Below, piece by piece: positions 1-8,730 of a stretch of 64,000 nucleotides of DNA. Location of the stretch: the NCBI GenBank assembly GCA_022842245.1, contig JALHPZ010000006.1:1-64000 (forward strand). Direction: 5' to 3'. This DNA comes from Gemmataceae bacterium. Its GTDB lineage: Bacteria > Planctomycetota > Planctomycetia > Gemmatales > Gemmataceae. The notes beneath the pieces were generated by a model. It worked only from the letters and a program-made list of their open reading frames with translations, was not told the origin of the DNA and did not search any database. Every line of letters begins with the position of its first letter. The first letter of the stretch is position 1. Both the position numbers and the translations under genes were made by a program.

Positions 1-171
1 ATGGAAGGTGTGAGAACCCCCACTCTGGCCGGACGTCGCCACTTTCGCCAGCCCAACTCCCTGACAGGTCAACAAGTTAAGGATTCACGCAACGGCATTC
101 AGCTGCGTCCCCTTTTCTTCCTCGACACTTGCTAATTAACCATAGTATTCATACCAATCGGAGACAGTGCC

Positions 172-660
172 ATGTCAAAAGATATGACAGAATTATTCGT
201 GCTGCTAAATGGCAATAAACTCAAAAAATTGCAAAAGCGGCTAACACAAGATAACGTAAATGCCAGAGGAGCTGCTGGTCAAACTCTCCTTCACGGAGCT
301 GTTGTAAAATCAAATGCTGATGCGGTTGTATTGTTGCTTAATATGGGCGCGGAAGTCGATGCCGTCAGCTCAGAGGGAAATACGCCACTTATCATTGCCG
401 CAAGTAGACATAACTACGAAGTGGCGAAATTACTGCTTGAAGCTGGGGCAAATCCGAATACACGTGGAAACAAGGGGATGACAGCTATCCGCTGGGCTGT
501 CGGTAATCCTTCCGGCGATTTCCGTCTAGTTCGCATTCTTCTCGAAAAAGGTGCCGATCCGTGGATAAAGAATGATGCCGGAGGAGATGCCGTGTCTGTC
601 GCAGAAGCCATGTTCCCGAGTCTTGCCGATGAATTGAAGACCGCAAAGCCAAACAAATGA
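172..660 (+). CDS. Ankyrin-repeat protein
   Basis: Encodes 162 residues with three recognisable ankyrin repeats at about residues 34-66, 67-99 and 100-132; the hallmarks G-x-T-L/P-L and LLxxGA are visible (for example GNTPLIIAA and LLLEAGANPN). Ankyrin repeats bind proteins, so a scaffold or inhibitor role is plausible, but no partner is visible. There is no signal peptide and no TM segment. The ATG follows GGAG at a normal distance. Its base composition is clearly AT-richer than the 65-70% GC genes to the right, and it sits beside transposase debris, so I infer horizontal acquisition. The upstream 171 bases hold only a 44-codon open frame I do not recognise. Confidence 0.85.
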   Translation: MSKDMTELFVLLNGNKLKKLQKRLTQDNVNARGAAGQTLLHGAVVKSNADAVVLLLNMGAEVDAVSSEGNTPLIIAASRHNYEVAKLLLEAGANPNTRGNKGMTAIRWAVGNPSGDFRLVRILLEKGADPWIKNDAGGDAVSVAEAMFPSLADELKTAKPNK

Positions 661-946
661 GACATCAACTCGAACGTGTTTAATTGACTACGATATCGGA
701 TTATACAATTCAATACTATTGTCTCTGATTGTCGGTACCCGTCCTGGTCAATTATTGTGCCAACTCGAAATCGTTGCGATTTCCAGCGCGAACGACGGCC
801 GGCGCATGACAACGGATGTCCGAATTCGGGCTGCAATCAGTGGACAGGCGTTTACAGAAATGAAGCGATTTGCGAGCCAGTACGTTCCTTCGGCGCGAAC
901 CGACCGGTTGGCGGAGCGAAAGTATCGGCCGTGCTCCCGATCGCCT
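661..946. other. Intergenic stretch with no recognisable gene
   Basis: This roughly 290-base stretch starts AT-rich, like the ankyrin gene, and becomes GC-rich towards the integrase remnant. Short open frames exist, but none resembles a known protein. It may be more transposon debris. Confidence 0.4.
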
Positions 947-1205
947 TCACGCCGCGGCGCGATGGTAGTGGCGGATCAGTCCGCCGAGCCGCTTGCGACA
1001 GATGACGCGGCCTTTCGCGGGCTTCGGTATCTTGGCGTTGTCAGTCAGCGGCACGTTGCCGATTCCCTGGTGCGGCTGCTCGGCGTTGTAGTGGGTCTAA
1101 TATTCCGTCAGCACGTGCCGCAGATGCTTCTTGCCCAGGATGCAAAAGTGGTCGAGCAGCTCTCGCCTCAATGTGAATGCGAAGCGTTCGGCCGTGGCAT
1201 TCCGC
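947..1205 (-). pseudogene. Integrase/transposase (rve core) C-terminal remnant
   Basis: Read on the minus strand, the frame ending at the TGA complementary to 947-949 gives the classic end of an integrase-core transposase: HYNAEQPHQGIGNVPLT, then a Gly-Arg-Val-Ile-Cys stretch and LGGLIRHYHRAAA. The upstream part ([19 protein letters not shown]) fits the same family. An in-frame TAG at 1097-1099 interrupts it just before the YN..PHQG motif, and the N-terminal catalytic DDE portion is missing. It is therefore a dead fragment of about 86 codons. Family assignment comes from the motif and the C-terminal pattern common in planctomycete integrases. Confidence 0.8.
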
Positions 1206-1518
1206 TATACCGCCAGATGCACCCTTCGTAGACGGTGCGGCGGGAACGTTCCGGGTCACGCATCCCTTTCACCCCTGGTTCGATCGTGAGTTCCCGATCG
1301 CGACCCGGCGTCATCTTTGGCATGAAGATCGGCTGTACTTCTACGACGAACATCACAAGCTGGCGTCGATCCCGCTGACGTGGACGAGCCTTACGCCGCC
1401 GGACCCGTTCGTGGTCCTGTCAGCCGGCCGTTCGCCGTTTCGTGTAGCGGACCTTTTGGAACTGGCCCGCCTGGTTCGCCAAGTGCGAGACCGCCGTCCG
1501 GCCTCGGAGGGCGCGTGA
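1177..1518 (+). CDS. DUF5372-like IS-associated protein
   Basis: A frame of up to 113 residues. The conserved-looking part begins at about residue 22 with [15 protein letters not shown] and continues through [26 protein letters not shown] and [13 protein letters not shown]. From memory this matches small DUF5372-type proteins found beside transposons. The first 29 bases overlap the opposite-strand integrase remnant, so the true start is uncertain and no good ribosome site is visible. The last residues overlap the methyltransferase fragment on the other strand, which suggests the 3' end was made by a rearrangement. Function is unknown. Confidence 0.5.
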   Translation: MRSVRPWHSAIPPDAPFVDGAAGTFRVTHPFHPWFDREFPIATRRHLWHEDRLYFYDEHHKLASIPLTWTSLTPPDPFVVLSAGRSPFRVADLLELARLVRQVRDRRPASEGA

Positions 1519-1579
1519 GGATGTTCTCCAGCAGCCAGACCGTGCTGCGGCCCTCGAACACGCCGATCTCCAACGCGTA
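1514..1579 (-). pseudogene. SAM-methyltransferase motif I fragment
   Basis: The minus strand encodes [20 protein letters not shown] (coding bases 1573 down to 1514). This is the first strand and glycine-rich motif I region of class I SAM-dependent methyltransferases of the Methyltransf_24 type. The similarity stops at both ends: downstream the frame becomes Pro/Gly-rich antisense of the DUF5372-like gene. Only about 20-22 residues remain, so this is a rearrangement scar, not a gene. Confidence 0.5.
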
Positions 1580-1723
1580 TGACTGCCCGCGGACGGGTCG
1601 TCCGCGGGCTTCGCCCGGGGTTGGGAAGGGCCGTTTGAAGCCGAGAACCGGGAACCGGACGGTGGGCGGAATTTGACGTAAGTCCTTACGGGGCTATGGC
1701 GCTACCGGAAATCGGGCGTCTTT

Positions 1724-2018
1724 CCGGCGTGTACAGACCGGGGACATGGGTGACACTTGGTGAGTCGGTTTCGGTCGGGACGGGGCCTGGCGCGGCTGAG
1801 GGCCGCGTCCCGACCGAAACCGACTCCCCGATCAGTTCGTTGCCAATCCATCCTTCCCCGATGGACGGCGGACGAGTTTGCGACTGTCGCGATCGGACAT
1901 GAGGGACACTTCTTTCCAGGGCATGGCCGATCATCCGGATGGGGAACCTGCCATGAGGTTAAAGTGTTACCGATGTCTCCGAACGGTGTTACCCATGTCC
2001 CCGGTCAATACACGCCGG
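1724..2018. mobile_element. Gene-less element with 33-bp inverted ends (MITE-like or IS481-type remnant)
   Basis: Bases 1724-1756 and 1986-2018 form a 33-bp inverted repeat with three mismatches (core gaccggggacatgggt). The total length is 295 bp, with no transposase inside. A second related motif, gtgttaccgatgtctccg at 1964-1981, lies 22 bp from the right-end copy gtgttacccatgtccccg at 1986-2003, giving a tandem terminal arrangement. Ends with gtgtta-c-atgt-tcc resemble, from memory, IS481-type elements. I infer a miniature or internally deleted derivative. No clear target duplication is visible. Confidence 0.6.
1762..1826. repeat. Perfect 21-bp inverted repeat inside the element
   Basis: Bases 1762-1782 pair perfectly with 1806-1826 around a 23-base GC-rich loop (gagtcggtttcggtcgggac and its complement). 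It would form a very stable hairpin on either strand and has no U-tract, so it is not an ordinary intrinsic terminator. It lies just inside the left inverted end of the 295-bp element. Confidence 0.8.
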
Positions 2019-2167
2019 GGGGGGTGGCGCGGAGGCGGCGGAAAGACGAGTGGTGACTTTGCGAACGCGCCGAAACTTTCCTTCCCGCGCCATCTGAATC
2101 GGCACTTCGTCCGTATCGCCTTGCACAACGCTGCCCGTGACCCCTCGCAAACGGAGCCGCCCGCCCC

Positions 2168-4270
2168 ATGTCCGCCGCCGTTGTCTACACGCAGGTCGGC
2201 CGTGCGCTGACCCTGAATACACCGCTCGGGCCGAATGTCCTCATCCCCGTCGGCTTCCAGGCCAAGGAATCGCTCTCGCACCCGTTCCGAGTCACGGTGC
2301 GGGCACGGGCGAAGCGTGGCACGCGGATCGACTTCGACCAGATCCTCGGCCGGCCCGCCGCCATCCGACTCGCCGCCCCGAAGCGCAACGAACGCCACTT
2401 CCACGGAATCGTCAGTCGCTTCACCCAGGGCGGCACCGACCACGAGTTCACCCACTACTTCCTCGAACTGGTTCCCCACTTCTGGCTGCTCACGCAGAAG
2501 TTCCAGTGCCGCATCTTCGTCCGCAAGTCCACGCCGGAAATCCTCAAGGAAATCCTCGGCGACATCCCCCGCGAGGTGAACCTGCACGAGAAGTACCCGA
2601 AGCGCGAGTTCTGCGCCCAGTACCGCGAGTCGGACTTCGCCTTCGCCAGCCGGCTGATGGAGGAAGAAGGCATCTATTACTTCTTCAAGCACACGAACGC
2701 CGGGCACACGATGGTGCTGGCGGACGGGACGGCATCGCACCCCGACCTGCCGACGCCGATCCGCCTGCGCAATCTGTCCGAAGTCGACCGACTCGACGAC
2801 GAGGCGATCCACGACCTCGGCAAGTCGCAGCAGATCGTTCCCGGGCGCGTGCAGTTGCGGGACCACCACTTCCAGCTGCCGCACGATACATTGGCGGCGG
2901 AATCGACCATCGGCAGCGAGCTGACGGTGGGGCAGGCGTCGCACCGGCTGGCCTCGGGGCCGATTCCGAGCCTCGAGGTGTACGAGTACCCCGGCGACTA
3001 CGCGCGGCGGTTCGACGCGGTGGACTTCGGGGGCGGTGCCCAGCCCGCGAGCCTGCGGACGATGACCGAGGAGAATCGCCGCCTCGCGAAGGTCCGTGCG
3101 CAGGAGCGGGCCGTGCCCGCCATCGAGCTGACCGGTTCCGGCAACGCGCACTCGCTGGTCGCCGGCCACCGCGCCACGTTCGCCGCCGCCGACCAGCCCT
3201 CGCAGGCGATGAAGGCGGACGGCAAGTACATCGTCACCAGCATCAGCCACGACATGGAGGCGTCATCGAATTACCGCTCCAATGATTCCGGAAAATTCGA
3301 CTACACGAACCGCTTCACCTGCATCCCGGCCGGCACCGTCTACCGCCCCGCCCGCGAGACCCCGCGCCCGCGCATCGACGGCGTGCAGACCGCCGTGGTC
3401 GTCGGCCCGCCGGGCGAGGAGATCTTCACGGACAAGCACGGCCGCGTGAAGCTGCACTTCCACTGGGACCGCTCCGGTTCGATGGACGGTTCGAACTCGC
3501 CGTGGGTGCGCGTGGCGACGCCGCACGCCGGCAAGGGCTTCGGCGGCGTGTGCATCCCGCGGGTCGGCGAGGAGGTGATCGTGTCGTTCCTCGACGGCGA
3601 CCCGGACCGTCCGATCGTGGTGGGCCGCGTCTACAACGAGCGCGAAACGCCTCCGTTCAAGCTGCCCGAGCAGAAGATGGTGAGCGGGATGAAGTCGAAC
3701 ACGTACCCCGGCGGGGGCGGCTTCAACGAGATGAGCTTCGACGACACGAAGGGCAAGGAGCGGATGTTCATCCATGCCCAGTACAACCAGGACTCGGTGA
3801 TCGGCAACAACCGGACGGCGAAGGTAGGCGTGGACGATTTCGAAGAGGTGGGGAACAATCAAACGATCAAGATCGGGGTGAATCAAACGGAGACGATCGG
3901 GGCCAAGCAGACGGTCTCCGTGGGCACGGATCAGACGGAAACGATTGGAACCAACCAAACCACGACGGTCGGCGAGAACATTGTCATAACGGCCGGCACG
4001 TCGATCACGCTCAAGTGCGGCGCGTCGATGATCACGATGAACCAGGCCGGGCTGATCACGATCAGCGGGACGATCGTGGCCGTGGCCGGTGCCGCGAATT
4101 GCAGCATGACGGCCCCGGTGACCAACGTGACCGGTGGCGTACTGTTGACGGCGATGGGGGCCGTGACGCGCGTTCAGGGCTTCAAGCTGGCCCAACTCAA
4201 GGGCGCGCGGACGGACGTGGAAGCGTCGACGGAATTGTCCTTGAAGGGCGCGCCGATCAAGTTGAATTGA
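2168..4270 (+). CDS. vgrG: Type VI secretion tip protein VgrG (TssI)
   Basis: A 700-residue spike protein of a contractile injection system. The N-terminal part (about 1-390) has the gp27-like pattern including CAQYRESDFAFASRLMEEEG. An OB-fold gp5-like region follows (about 405-490) with KHGRVKLHFHWDR, SPWVRVA, IPRVGEEVIVSFLDGDPDRP and VVGRVYN. Residues about 550-605 are tandem beta-prism repeats (NQTxxIG, NQTETIG, DQTETIG, NQTTTVG). There is no extra C-terminal enzymatic domain. GGAG lies about 10 bases before the ATG. The PAAR-lipase gene starts 20 bases downstream, so the two are very probably co-transcribed as spike plus tip/effector. No sheath, tube or membrane-complex genes occur in the window, so this is an orphan vgrG locus. 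Confidence 0.93.
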   Translation: MSAAVVYTQVGRALTLNTPLGPNVLIPVGFQAKESLSHPFRVTVRARAKRGTRIDFDQILGRPAAIRLAAPKRNERHFHGIVSRFTQGGTDHEFTHYFLELVPHFWLLTQKFQCRIFVRKSTPEILKEILGDIPREVNLHEKYPKREFCAQYRESDFAFASRLMEEEGIYYFFKHTNAGHTMVLADGTASHPDLPTPIRLRNLSEVDRLDDEAIHDLGKSQQIVPGRVQLRDHHFQLPHDTLAAESTIGSELTVGQASHRLASGPIPSLEVYEYPGDYARRFDAVDFGGGAQPASLRTMTEENRRLAKVRAQERAVPAIELTGSGNAHSLVAGHRATFAAADQPSQAMKADGKYIVTSISHDMEASSNYRSNDSGKFDYTNRFTCIPAGTVYRPARETPRPRIDGVQTAVVVGPPGEEIFTDKHGRVKLHFHWDRSGSMDGSNSPWVRVATPHAGKGFGGVCIPRVGEEVIVSFLDGDPDRPIVVGRVYNERETPPFKLPEQKMVSGMKSNTYPGGGGFNEMSFDDTKGKERMFIHAQYNQDSVIGNNRTAKVGVDDFEEVGNNQTIKIGVNQTETIGAKQTVSVGTDQTETIGTNQTTTVGENIVITAGTSITLKCGASMITMNQAGLITISGTIVAVAGAANCSMTAPVTNVTGGVLLTAMGAVTRVQGFKLAQLKGARTDVEASTELSLKGAPIKLN

Positions 4271-4290
4271 AACCTCATCCCGGAACGGTC

Positions 4291-6528
4291 ATGAATCGCT
4301 TGGCCTATCAGCCGATCCCCCAGACGGCGATGCTCGCCGACCTCGATCGCTACGCGTCCGCCGTCGAGTCCTCCGTCGGTGCCGCGGGTACGATGTCGGC
4401 CGCGGGTGTGCCGCACTCGCCATGGGGGGAGTCGATCCAGTCGCTGGGCATAACGCTCGACATGCCGGTCCGCGAACTGTGGGCAGGACAATCCCAAGGC
4501 GGAGGCGGGCCACTTCCGGCGTACGAGATCGGCAGGAAGCTGACGGCGAGGCCGCTCACGAAGCCGGCCGCCTCCGCGAGCGGCAACGCCCCGGCCCCGA
4601 AGCCCGAACCGAAATTCCCCGGCCGCGAGGGGGACTTCGGCGACTACGTCGAATGGGCCGACTTCTACCGGAATCTCAAGGCGAAGTTTCCGGGCATCGA
4701 CGCGAACTTCGATGAAATCAAGAAATACGCCCGCGATCTTCTCATCGAACAAGGCCTCAAGTATCTCGGCGACGAACTGAAGGATTACGCTAGCGATACG
4801 CTGGCGGACTGGCTCTCCGACTCGATGACGAACGCCGTCTCGACCGCGGCCGCGTCGACCGCCGGCGGGATGATGGACGGCATCATCGGGAAGATCGATG
4901 AGGCGTTCGGCAAGATCGGCGACCTGATTCAAAACCCCAGCAAGATCCTCGACCTGGCCGTCGCCGAAGGGTTGCCGAAGTTGCTCGACAAGGGCATCGA
5001 TGCGCTCTTCGGCATCGACGCCGACGATTCACCGGGCGCGGTCGTCGGCAAGTATTTCGGGAAGATGATCGTGGAGGGAATGGTCGACGCGCTCATGGCC
5101 GGCGTCCAAAACCTCGACCAACTGATCGCGAACTTCCAGGATCTGCAGTCGCGTTTGAAATCGATGCTCGACCAGTTCTTCAATGGCACGCCGGGCAAGG
5201 CGGTCCTCCCGGTGGCCCGCGTCGACGACAAGGACGACAAGGTGGATGTCGTGTTGGGGAACCTGCCGACGGTCATCGCCCGCGGACAGCCCGTGGCGCG
5301 GGCGACGGACCTGATGACGCCGTCGAACAAGCCGATCACGGAAGGGAGCGCGACGGTCTTCGCGGGCGGGTTGCCGTTGTCGCGTCTCACGAGCGCGACC
5401 GCGATTCCGAGCGCGATCGCGAAAGGGGAGCCGACGGTTCTGGTGGGCGGGCCGACGGTCGTGATCGCTCCGCCGCCGCCACCGGTGACGCCGCCGAAGG
5501 GTGGTTCGGATTCAGATGGTGGACCTGCAAAATCGCCTGCCACCCAAGGCTCCGGCGCGAAGGAATCCAAACCGGGTAGAGAAACCCCGGGTGACAAGCC
5601 CGACGGCGGAAATAAATCCCGATCCGATGAGAATTCGGAAAAGAATCAAACGGATGCATCCCAAGAGCGGCCTGCGGATGCCGAACAGAGCGGTGATGGC
5701 CCGATGTGTAGCGTGCAGGGCGCGGCCACGCAACTGGCACCTCTGGCCAAGGATGCCTACAGCAGTTCCCCGGAAGCCCCGAACGGATGGACTTTGAAGG
5801 ATCGGGTGGATGGCAGGTTGGGTTTCAACGCATCGATTTACGAAGGGGAGTTTCAAGGCCAGAATACGATCGTCATCGCGTACGGTGGAACAGCCGGCGC
5901 AATGGACGGTGTGAGCGATGCCGTAAATGGCTTATGGGGATCGGACCAGTACGTTCAAGCCGTGGGACTAGCCAGTGCCATCCGAGCTCAAAATCCCGGT
6001 GCCAATATCGTGCTCACCGGTCACTCGTTGGGCGGCGGCATGGCATCGTTTGCGGGTATCATGACAAACACACCAGCCATTGGATTCAATGCGGCCGGAC
6101 CACTTCCCGCCGCACTTCTGACCTTTGGTGCCGGCAACCTGGCCGGTCTGACAAATACGTCACAGGCATCCAATCACATCATTCACGTCAACTCGGAAAA
6201 CGATCCGTTGACCAACTCGTTCGCCGGCAATCCATGGAGTTCCAACGTCTATACCGTCCAACTGCCCAAGCCGCCTGACGATAACGGTGTGCTCCAGAAT
6301 CTGCTGTACAACCACAGCATCGACAACCTCAACGCTGCGCTGCAGAACGGGGCTCCATTGCAACCGCATAGACCCGATCCGCCGCCTAGCAGCGGTCCCG
6401 GCATGAGTTTTCACATGGACCCGAAGGACGCGCCGCCCGGAACACTCATGCAGCCGGGTCAATCCAATTCACCACCCGTCGGCGGGTTTCTCGTGGATCC
6501 CGTGACCGGCCAAATGATTTATGGCTGA
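4291..6528 (+). CDS. PAAR-domain effector with C-terminal class 3 lipase
   Basis: A 745-residue protein. Residues about 310-392 are PAAR-like, with three repeating units (LPTVIARGQPVARATD, ATVFAGGLPLSRLTSAT, EPTVLVGGPTVVI). Residues about 393-470 form a Pro/Gly/Ser/Lys-rich linker. Residues about 471-690 form an alpha/beta-hydrolase lipase domain with nucleophile elbow GHSLGGG (Ser579), Asp638 (ENDP) and His675 (NHS) as the likely triad. The N-terminal 300 residues contain long amphipathic helices. By eye the GC content falls from the linker onwards, which suggests the lipase module was swapped in. Starting at the ATG at 4291 puts it 20 bases after vgrG. I infer a phospholipase effector carried on the VgrG tip. 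The next gene is on the opposite strand, so no immunity gene sits in the usual place. Confidence 0.85.
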   Translation: MNRLAYQPIPQTAMLADLDRYASAVESSVGAAGTMSAAGVPHSPWGESIQSLGITLDMPVRELWAGQSQGGGGPLPAYEIGRKLTARPLTKPAASASGNAPAPKPEPKFPGREGDFGDYVEWADFYRNLKAKFPGIDANFDEIKKYARDLLIEQGLKYLGDELKDYASDTLADWLSDSMTNAVSTAAASTAGGMMDGIIGKIDEAFGKIGDLIQNPSKILDLAVAEGLPKLLDKGIDALFGIDADDSPGAVVGKYFGKMIVEGMVDALMAGVQNLDQLIANFQDLQSRLKSMLDQFFNGTPGKAVLPVARVDDKDDKVDVVLGNLPTVIARGQPVARATDLMTPSNKPITEGSATVFAGGLPLSRLTSATAIPSAIAKGEPTVLVGGPTVVIAPPPPPVTPPKGGSDSDGGPAKSPATQGSGAKESKPGRETPGDKPDGGNKSRSDENSEKNQTDASQERPADAEQSGDGPMCSVQGAATQLAPLAKDAYSSSPEAPNGWTLKDRVDGRLGFNASIYEGEFQGQNTIVIAYGGTAGAMDGVSDAVNGLWGSDQYVQAVGLASAIRAQNPGANIVLTGHSLGGGMASFAGIMTNTPAIGFNAAGPLPAALLTFGAGNLAGLTNTSQASNHIIHVNSENDPLTNSFAGNPWSSNVYTVQLPKPPDDNGVLQNLLYNHSIDNLNAALQNGAPLQPHRPDPPPSSGPGMSFHMDPKDAPPGTLMQPGQSNSPPVGGFLVDPVTGQMIYG

Positions 6529-6534
6529 TCCCAG

Positions 6535-7443
6535 TCACCCCACGTACTGCTCCAAAAACCGCTTGCTCTGCCGCAGGGCGCGCTTGCGGTCGTTCAGGTC
6601 GCGCTCGTAAGCGCGGTCCTCGGCCTCGATGCACACCGGGCCGTTGTAGCCCGTGTCCGACAGCGCCGCGAAGAACTCGCCCCAGTTCACGTCACCCAGG
6701 CCCGGCAGCTTCGGCTGGTGCCAGCCGAGGCCCATGACGCCCACCTCGTAGAGCTTGTCGCGGTCGATGCGCTCGTCCTTGGCGTGCACGTGCACGATCT
6801 TCTTGCCGAATTCCCGGAGCGCGCGGCCGGCGTCGATGAACTGCCAGACGAGGTGCGACGGGTCGAAGTTCAGGCCGATCGGCATGGTCGGGAACGCCTG
6901 GAAGAGCCGGCGCCAGACGGCGGGGCTGATGGCGACGTTCTTGCCGCCGGGCCATTCGTCCTTGCTGAAGAGCATCGGGCAGTGCTCGATTCCGATACTC
7001 ACGCCGTTCGCCTTCGCGAGTTCGAGGATTGGCGGCCAGACGTGCGCGATCTGTGCGAAGTTCTCCTCGACGGTCTTCTTCCAGTCGCGGCCGATGAAGG
7101 TGTTGACGATCTTCGTACCGCACATCGGGGCGGCCTGGATGACCTTCTTGAGATGGCCGACGACGAGATCGCGGTGGACGGGGTCGGGGTCGAGCGGGTT
7201 GGGGTAGTAGCCAAGACTGGCGATGGCGACGCCGTGCTTGGCGGCAAGGTCCTGGACGCGCAGGCCCTGTTCGACGGTGAAGTTGGAGACGTCGACGTGG
7301 GTGACGCCGGCATAGCGGCGCTCCGCGCCGCCGACGGGCCAGCACATCAGCTCGACGCAGGCGAATCCTTCGTCGGCGGCGAATTTCAGCACGTCCTCGA
7401 GCGAAAGGTCGCCGAGGATGGCGCTGACGAAACCAAGCTGCAT
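6535..7443 (-). CDS. Sugar phosphate isomerase/epimerase (xylose isomerase-like TIM barrel)
   Basis: 302 residues from the ATG at 7443, chosen because homology-like sequence (MQLGFVSAILGDLSLEDVL) begins there; a longer frame upstream has no family features. It has the AP-endonuclease-2 TIM-barrel pattern with probable metal ligands at IGIEHCPML (Glu about 152), FDPSHLVW (about 194), VHVHAKDE (about 218) and the final CIEAED (about 269). This family isomerises or epimerises sugars and inositols in the cytoplasm. The substrate cannot be told from sequence. It ends 7 bases from the convergent PAAR-lipase stop. Confidence 0.85.
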   Translation of the reverse strand: MQLGFVSAILGDLSLEDVLKFAADEGFACVELMCWPVGGAERRYAGVTHVDVSNFTVEQGLRVQDLAAKHGVAIASLGYYPNPLDPDPVHRDLVVGHLKKVIQAAPMCGTKIVNTFIGRDWKKTVEENFAQIAHVWPPILELAKANGVSIGIEHCPMLFSKDEWPGGKNVAISPAVWRRLFQAFPTMPIGLNFDPSHLVWQFIDAGRALREFGKKIVHVHAKDERIDRDKLYEVGVMGLGWHQPKLPGLGDVNWGEFFAALSDTGYNGPVCIEAEDRAYERDLNDRKRALRQSKRFLEQYVG

Positions 7444-7548
7444 GGCGGCGCTCCGAGAGAGAGCCGACATTCTACGGAGGCAGTGCGGTGGAAAAAGTGT
7501 CGGGAGGCCGAAGCCTCCCGACGATGTTCGCACGTTCGGAATACCGAC

Positions 7549-8364
7549 TTACGCGGTGAGGAAGAGTCGGTACCAGAGGTAGCCGAGGAAGCCGACGCAG
7601 AGGGGCACGCCGTAGGGCAGGCGGGTCCAGTCCTTGCGGCGGGAGTTGGCGCGTTCGGCGGCCTTCTTGGGCCCGTGGGTCACCATGACTTGCAAGTCGG
7701 TGACGATCTCCCGGGCGTTCTGCATGTTCTTGTGGAGCTGGCGGCGGAGGGCCATCATGACGATGCCGAAGACGCCGCCGACGATGACGCCGAGGGCGAA
7801 GGACCACCAGATGACCGCGATCGCGGAGATGGTCGTGCCGGGGAGTGCGAGGTACTCGGCGCCGAAGAACGCGCCCATCCAGGAACCGAAGGCCATGGTC
7901 ATTTTCACGTCGCCTTCGCCCATGCCGCCGATGAAGAGGGCGGGGAAGAGGACTGCGAATCCGACGAGCGTGCCGAGGAGCGCCTGGCCGATGCCGCCGT
8001 TGCCCGCGAAGGTCACGCCGAAGGTGTGCAGCAGGCCGAGGTACCAGCCGGAGACGACGAGCGAGAGCGTGAGCCAGTTGGGGACCTTGAAGGCGTAGCC
8101 ATCGATCCAGGCGGCCCAGACCATGCCGACGGCAATGACGACGAGTGCGCCGAGGTTGGCAGCGGCGGGGAAGGCTTCGCTGACGGGCACGAAGGCGGCC
8201 CAAGCCATGTGGGCGAGGTACGCGGCGACGACCCAGGCGACGGCGGTGAGCGGGACGCGGGCAAGCGTCATTGCGAGGTCGCGGTCGAAGGTGATTTCGG
8301 GGGCCGGCGCGGGGACGGCGGCGGGTTCGCTGGCACCGGGAGCAGTGGCGAGATCGGTCGCCAT
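7549..8364 (-). CDS. A24-family prepilin peptidase (TadV/CpaA-like)
   Basis: A 271-residue integral membrane aspartic protease that cleaves prepilin leaders. The two catalytic aspartates are visible: Asp88 in AWIDGYAFKVPNW and Asp152 in the hallmark GxGD motif (GMGEGDVKM). About six hydrophobic segments alternate from residue 38 to the end. The N-terminal methyltransferase domain of bifunctional PilD is absent, as expected for Tad/Flp-type peptidases. A cytosolic Ala/Pro-rich N-terminus precedes the first TM. It lies downstream of three flp genes on the same strand but is separated from them by an intrinsic terminator, so it probably has its own promoter. Its substrates are very likely the neighbouring Flp pilins. 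Confidence 0.88.
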   Translation of the reverse strand: MATDLATAPGASEPAAVPAPAPEITFDRDLAMTLARVPLTAVAWVVAAYLAHMAWAAFVPVSEAFPAAANLGALVVIAVGMVWAAWIDGYAFKVPNWLTLSLVVSGWYLGLLHTFGVTFAGNGGIGQALLGTLVGFAVLFPALFIGGMGEGDVKMTMAFGSWMGAFFGAEYLALPGTTISAIAVIWWSFALGVIVGGVFGIVMMALRRQLHKNMQNAREIVTDLQVMVTHGPKKAAERANSRRKDWTRLPYGVPLCVGFLGYLWYRLFLTA

Positions 8365-8422
8365 GAGGGGAGTCCTCGGAAACGGGGTGTAAAGGTTTGG
8401 AATCGTTGCTGGAATCTAGAAC

Positions 8423-8456
8423 ACAAAAAGAAACCGGGCCGAAAAATCGGCCCGGT
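8423..8456 (-). terminator. Intrinsic terminator after the flp cluster
   Basis: On the minus strand a 10-bp stem (8433-8442 pairing with 8447-8456, loop of four bases) is followed by a pyrimidine-rich tail of mostly T (complement of 8424-8432). It lies 25 bases after the last flp stop. Confidence 0.75.
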
Positions 8457-8480
8457 CCGCGAAAGCCGATGAATCCGACT

Positions 8481-8597
8481 TTAGCTGGCGGTGTTGCCGG
8501 CATCGATGGACGTGCCGACGTAGTTGAACGTTTCGCTGGCGGTCGGGCCGTCTTCCTTCTTCAGGAAGCGAACCAAGGGACGGAGCAAGTGCGTCAT
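8481..8597 (-). CDS. Flp-like pilin paralog lacking the membrane segment
   Basis: A 38-residue frame beginning MTHLLRPLVRFLKKEDGPTA, matching the leader of the two Flp genes upstream. It then jumps directly to SETFNYVGTSIDAGNTAS, which aligns with the tail of the middle copy (TASQTFTDVNTGIS). The missing piece is the whole VEYAVMLALIIVVCIAAIT membrane helix and following linker. The repeated T-A(-S) at the junction fits a deletion between short repeats. Without Glu5 and the helix it cannot be a normal pilin subunit. It could be a dying gene or an expressed soluble peptide. Start, stop and terminator are all intact. Confidence 0.65.
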   Translation of the reverse strand: MTHLLRPLVRFLKKEDGPTASETFNYVGTSIDAGNTAS

Positions 8598-8730
8598 GAC
8601 ACCTCGAGGGGGATAACCGGCGGCCAAACTGCCGCGCGCCCCTCCGACCGGCCACCAATAATGGAGCGGGGGGCGCGGTGATCCACTTTCGCGGCCACCC
8701 CGCCCCCGTTTGTCCGTCACGGATCCAGAC

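Noticed and set aside
1..135. 44-codon open frame at the left edge
   Set aside because: Starts at base 1 with ATG but has no recognisable sequence or ribosome site, and may be a truncated end of something outside the window.
1967..3250. Long open frame on the minus strand opposite vgrG
   Set aside because: It is the antisense of vgrG; high GC keeps the other frames open. Its protein is low-complexity Arg/Val/Glu/Gly without family features.
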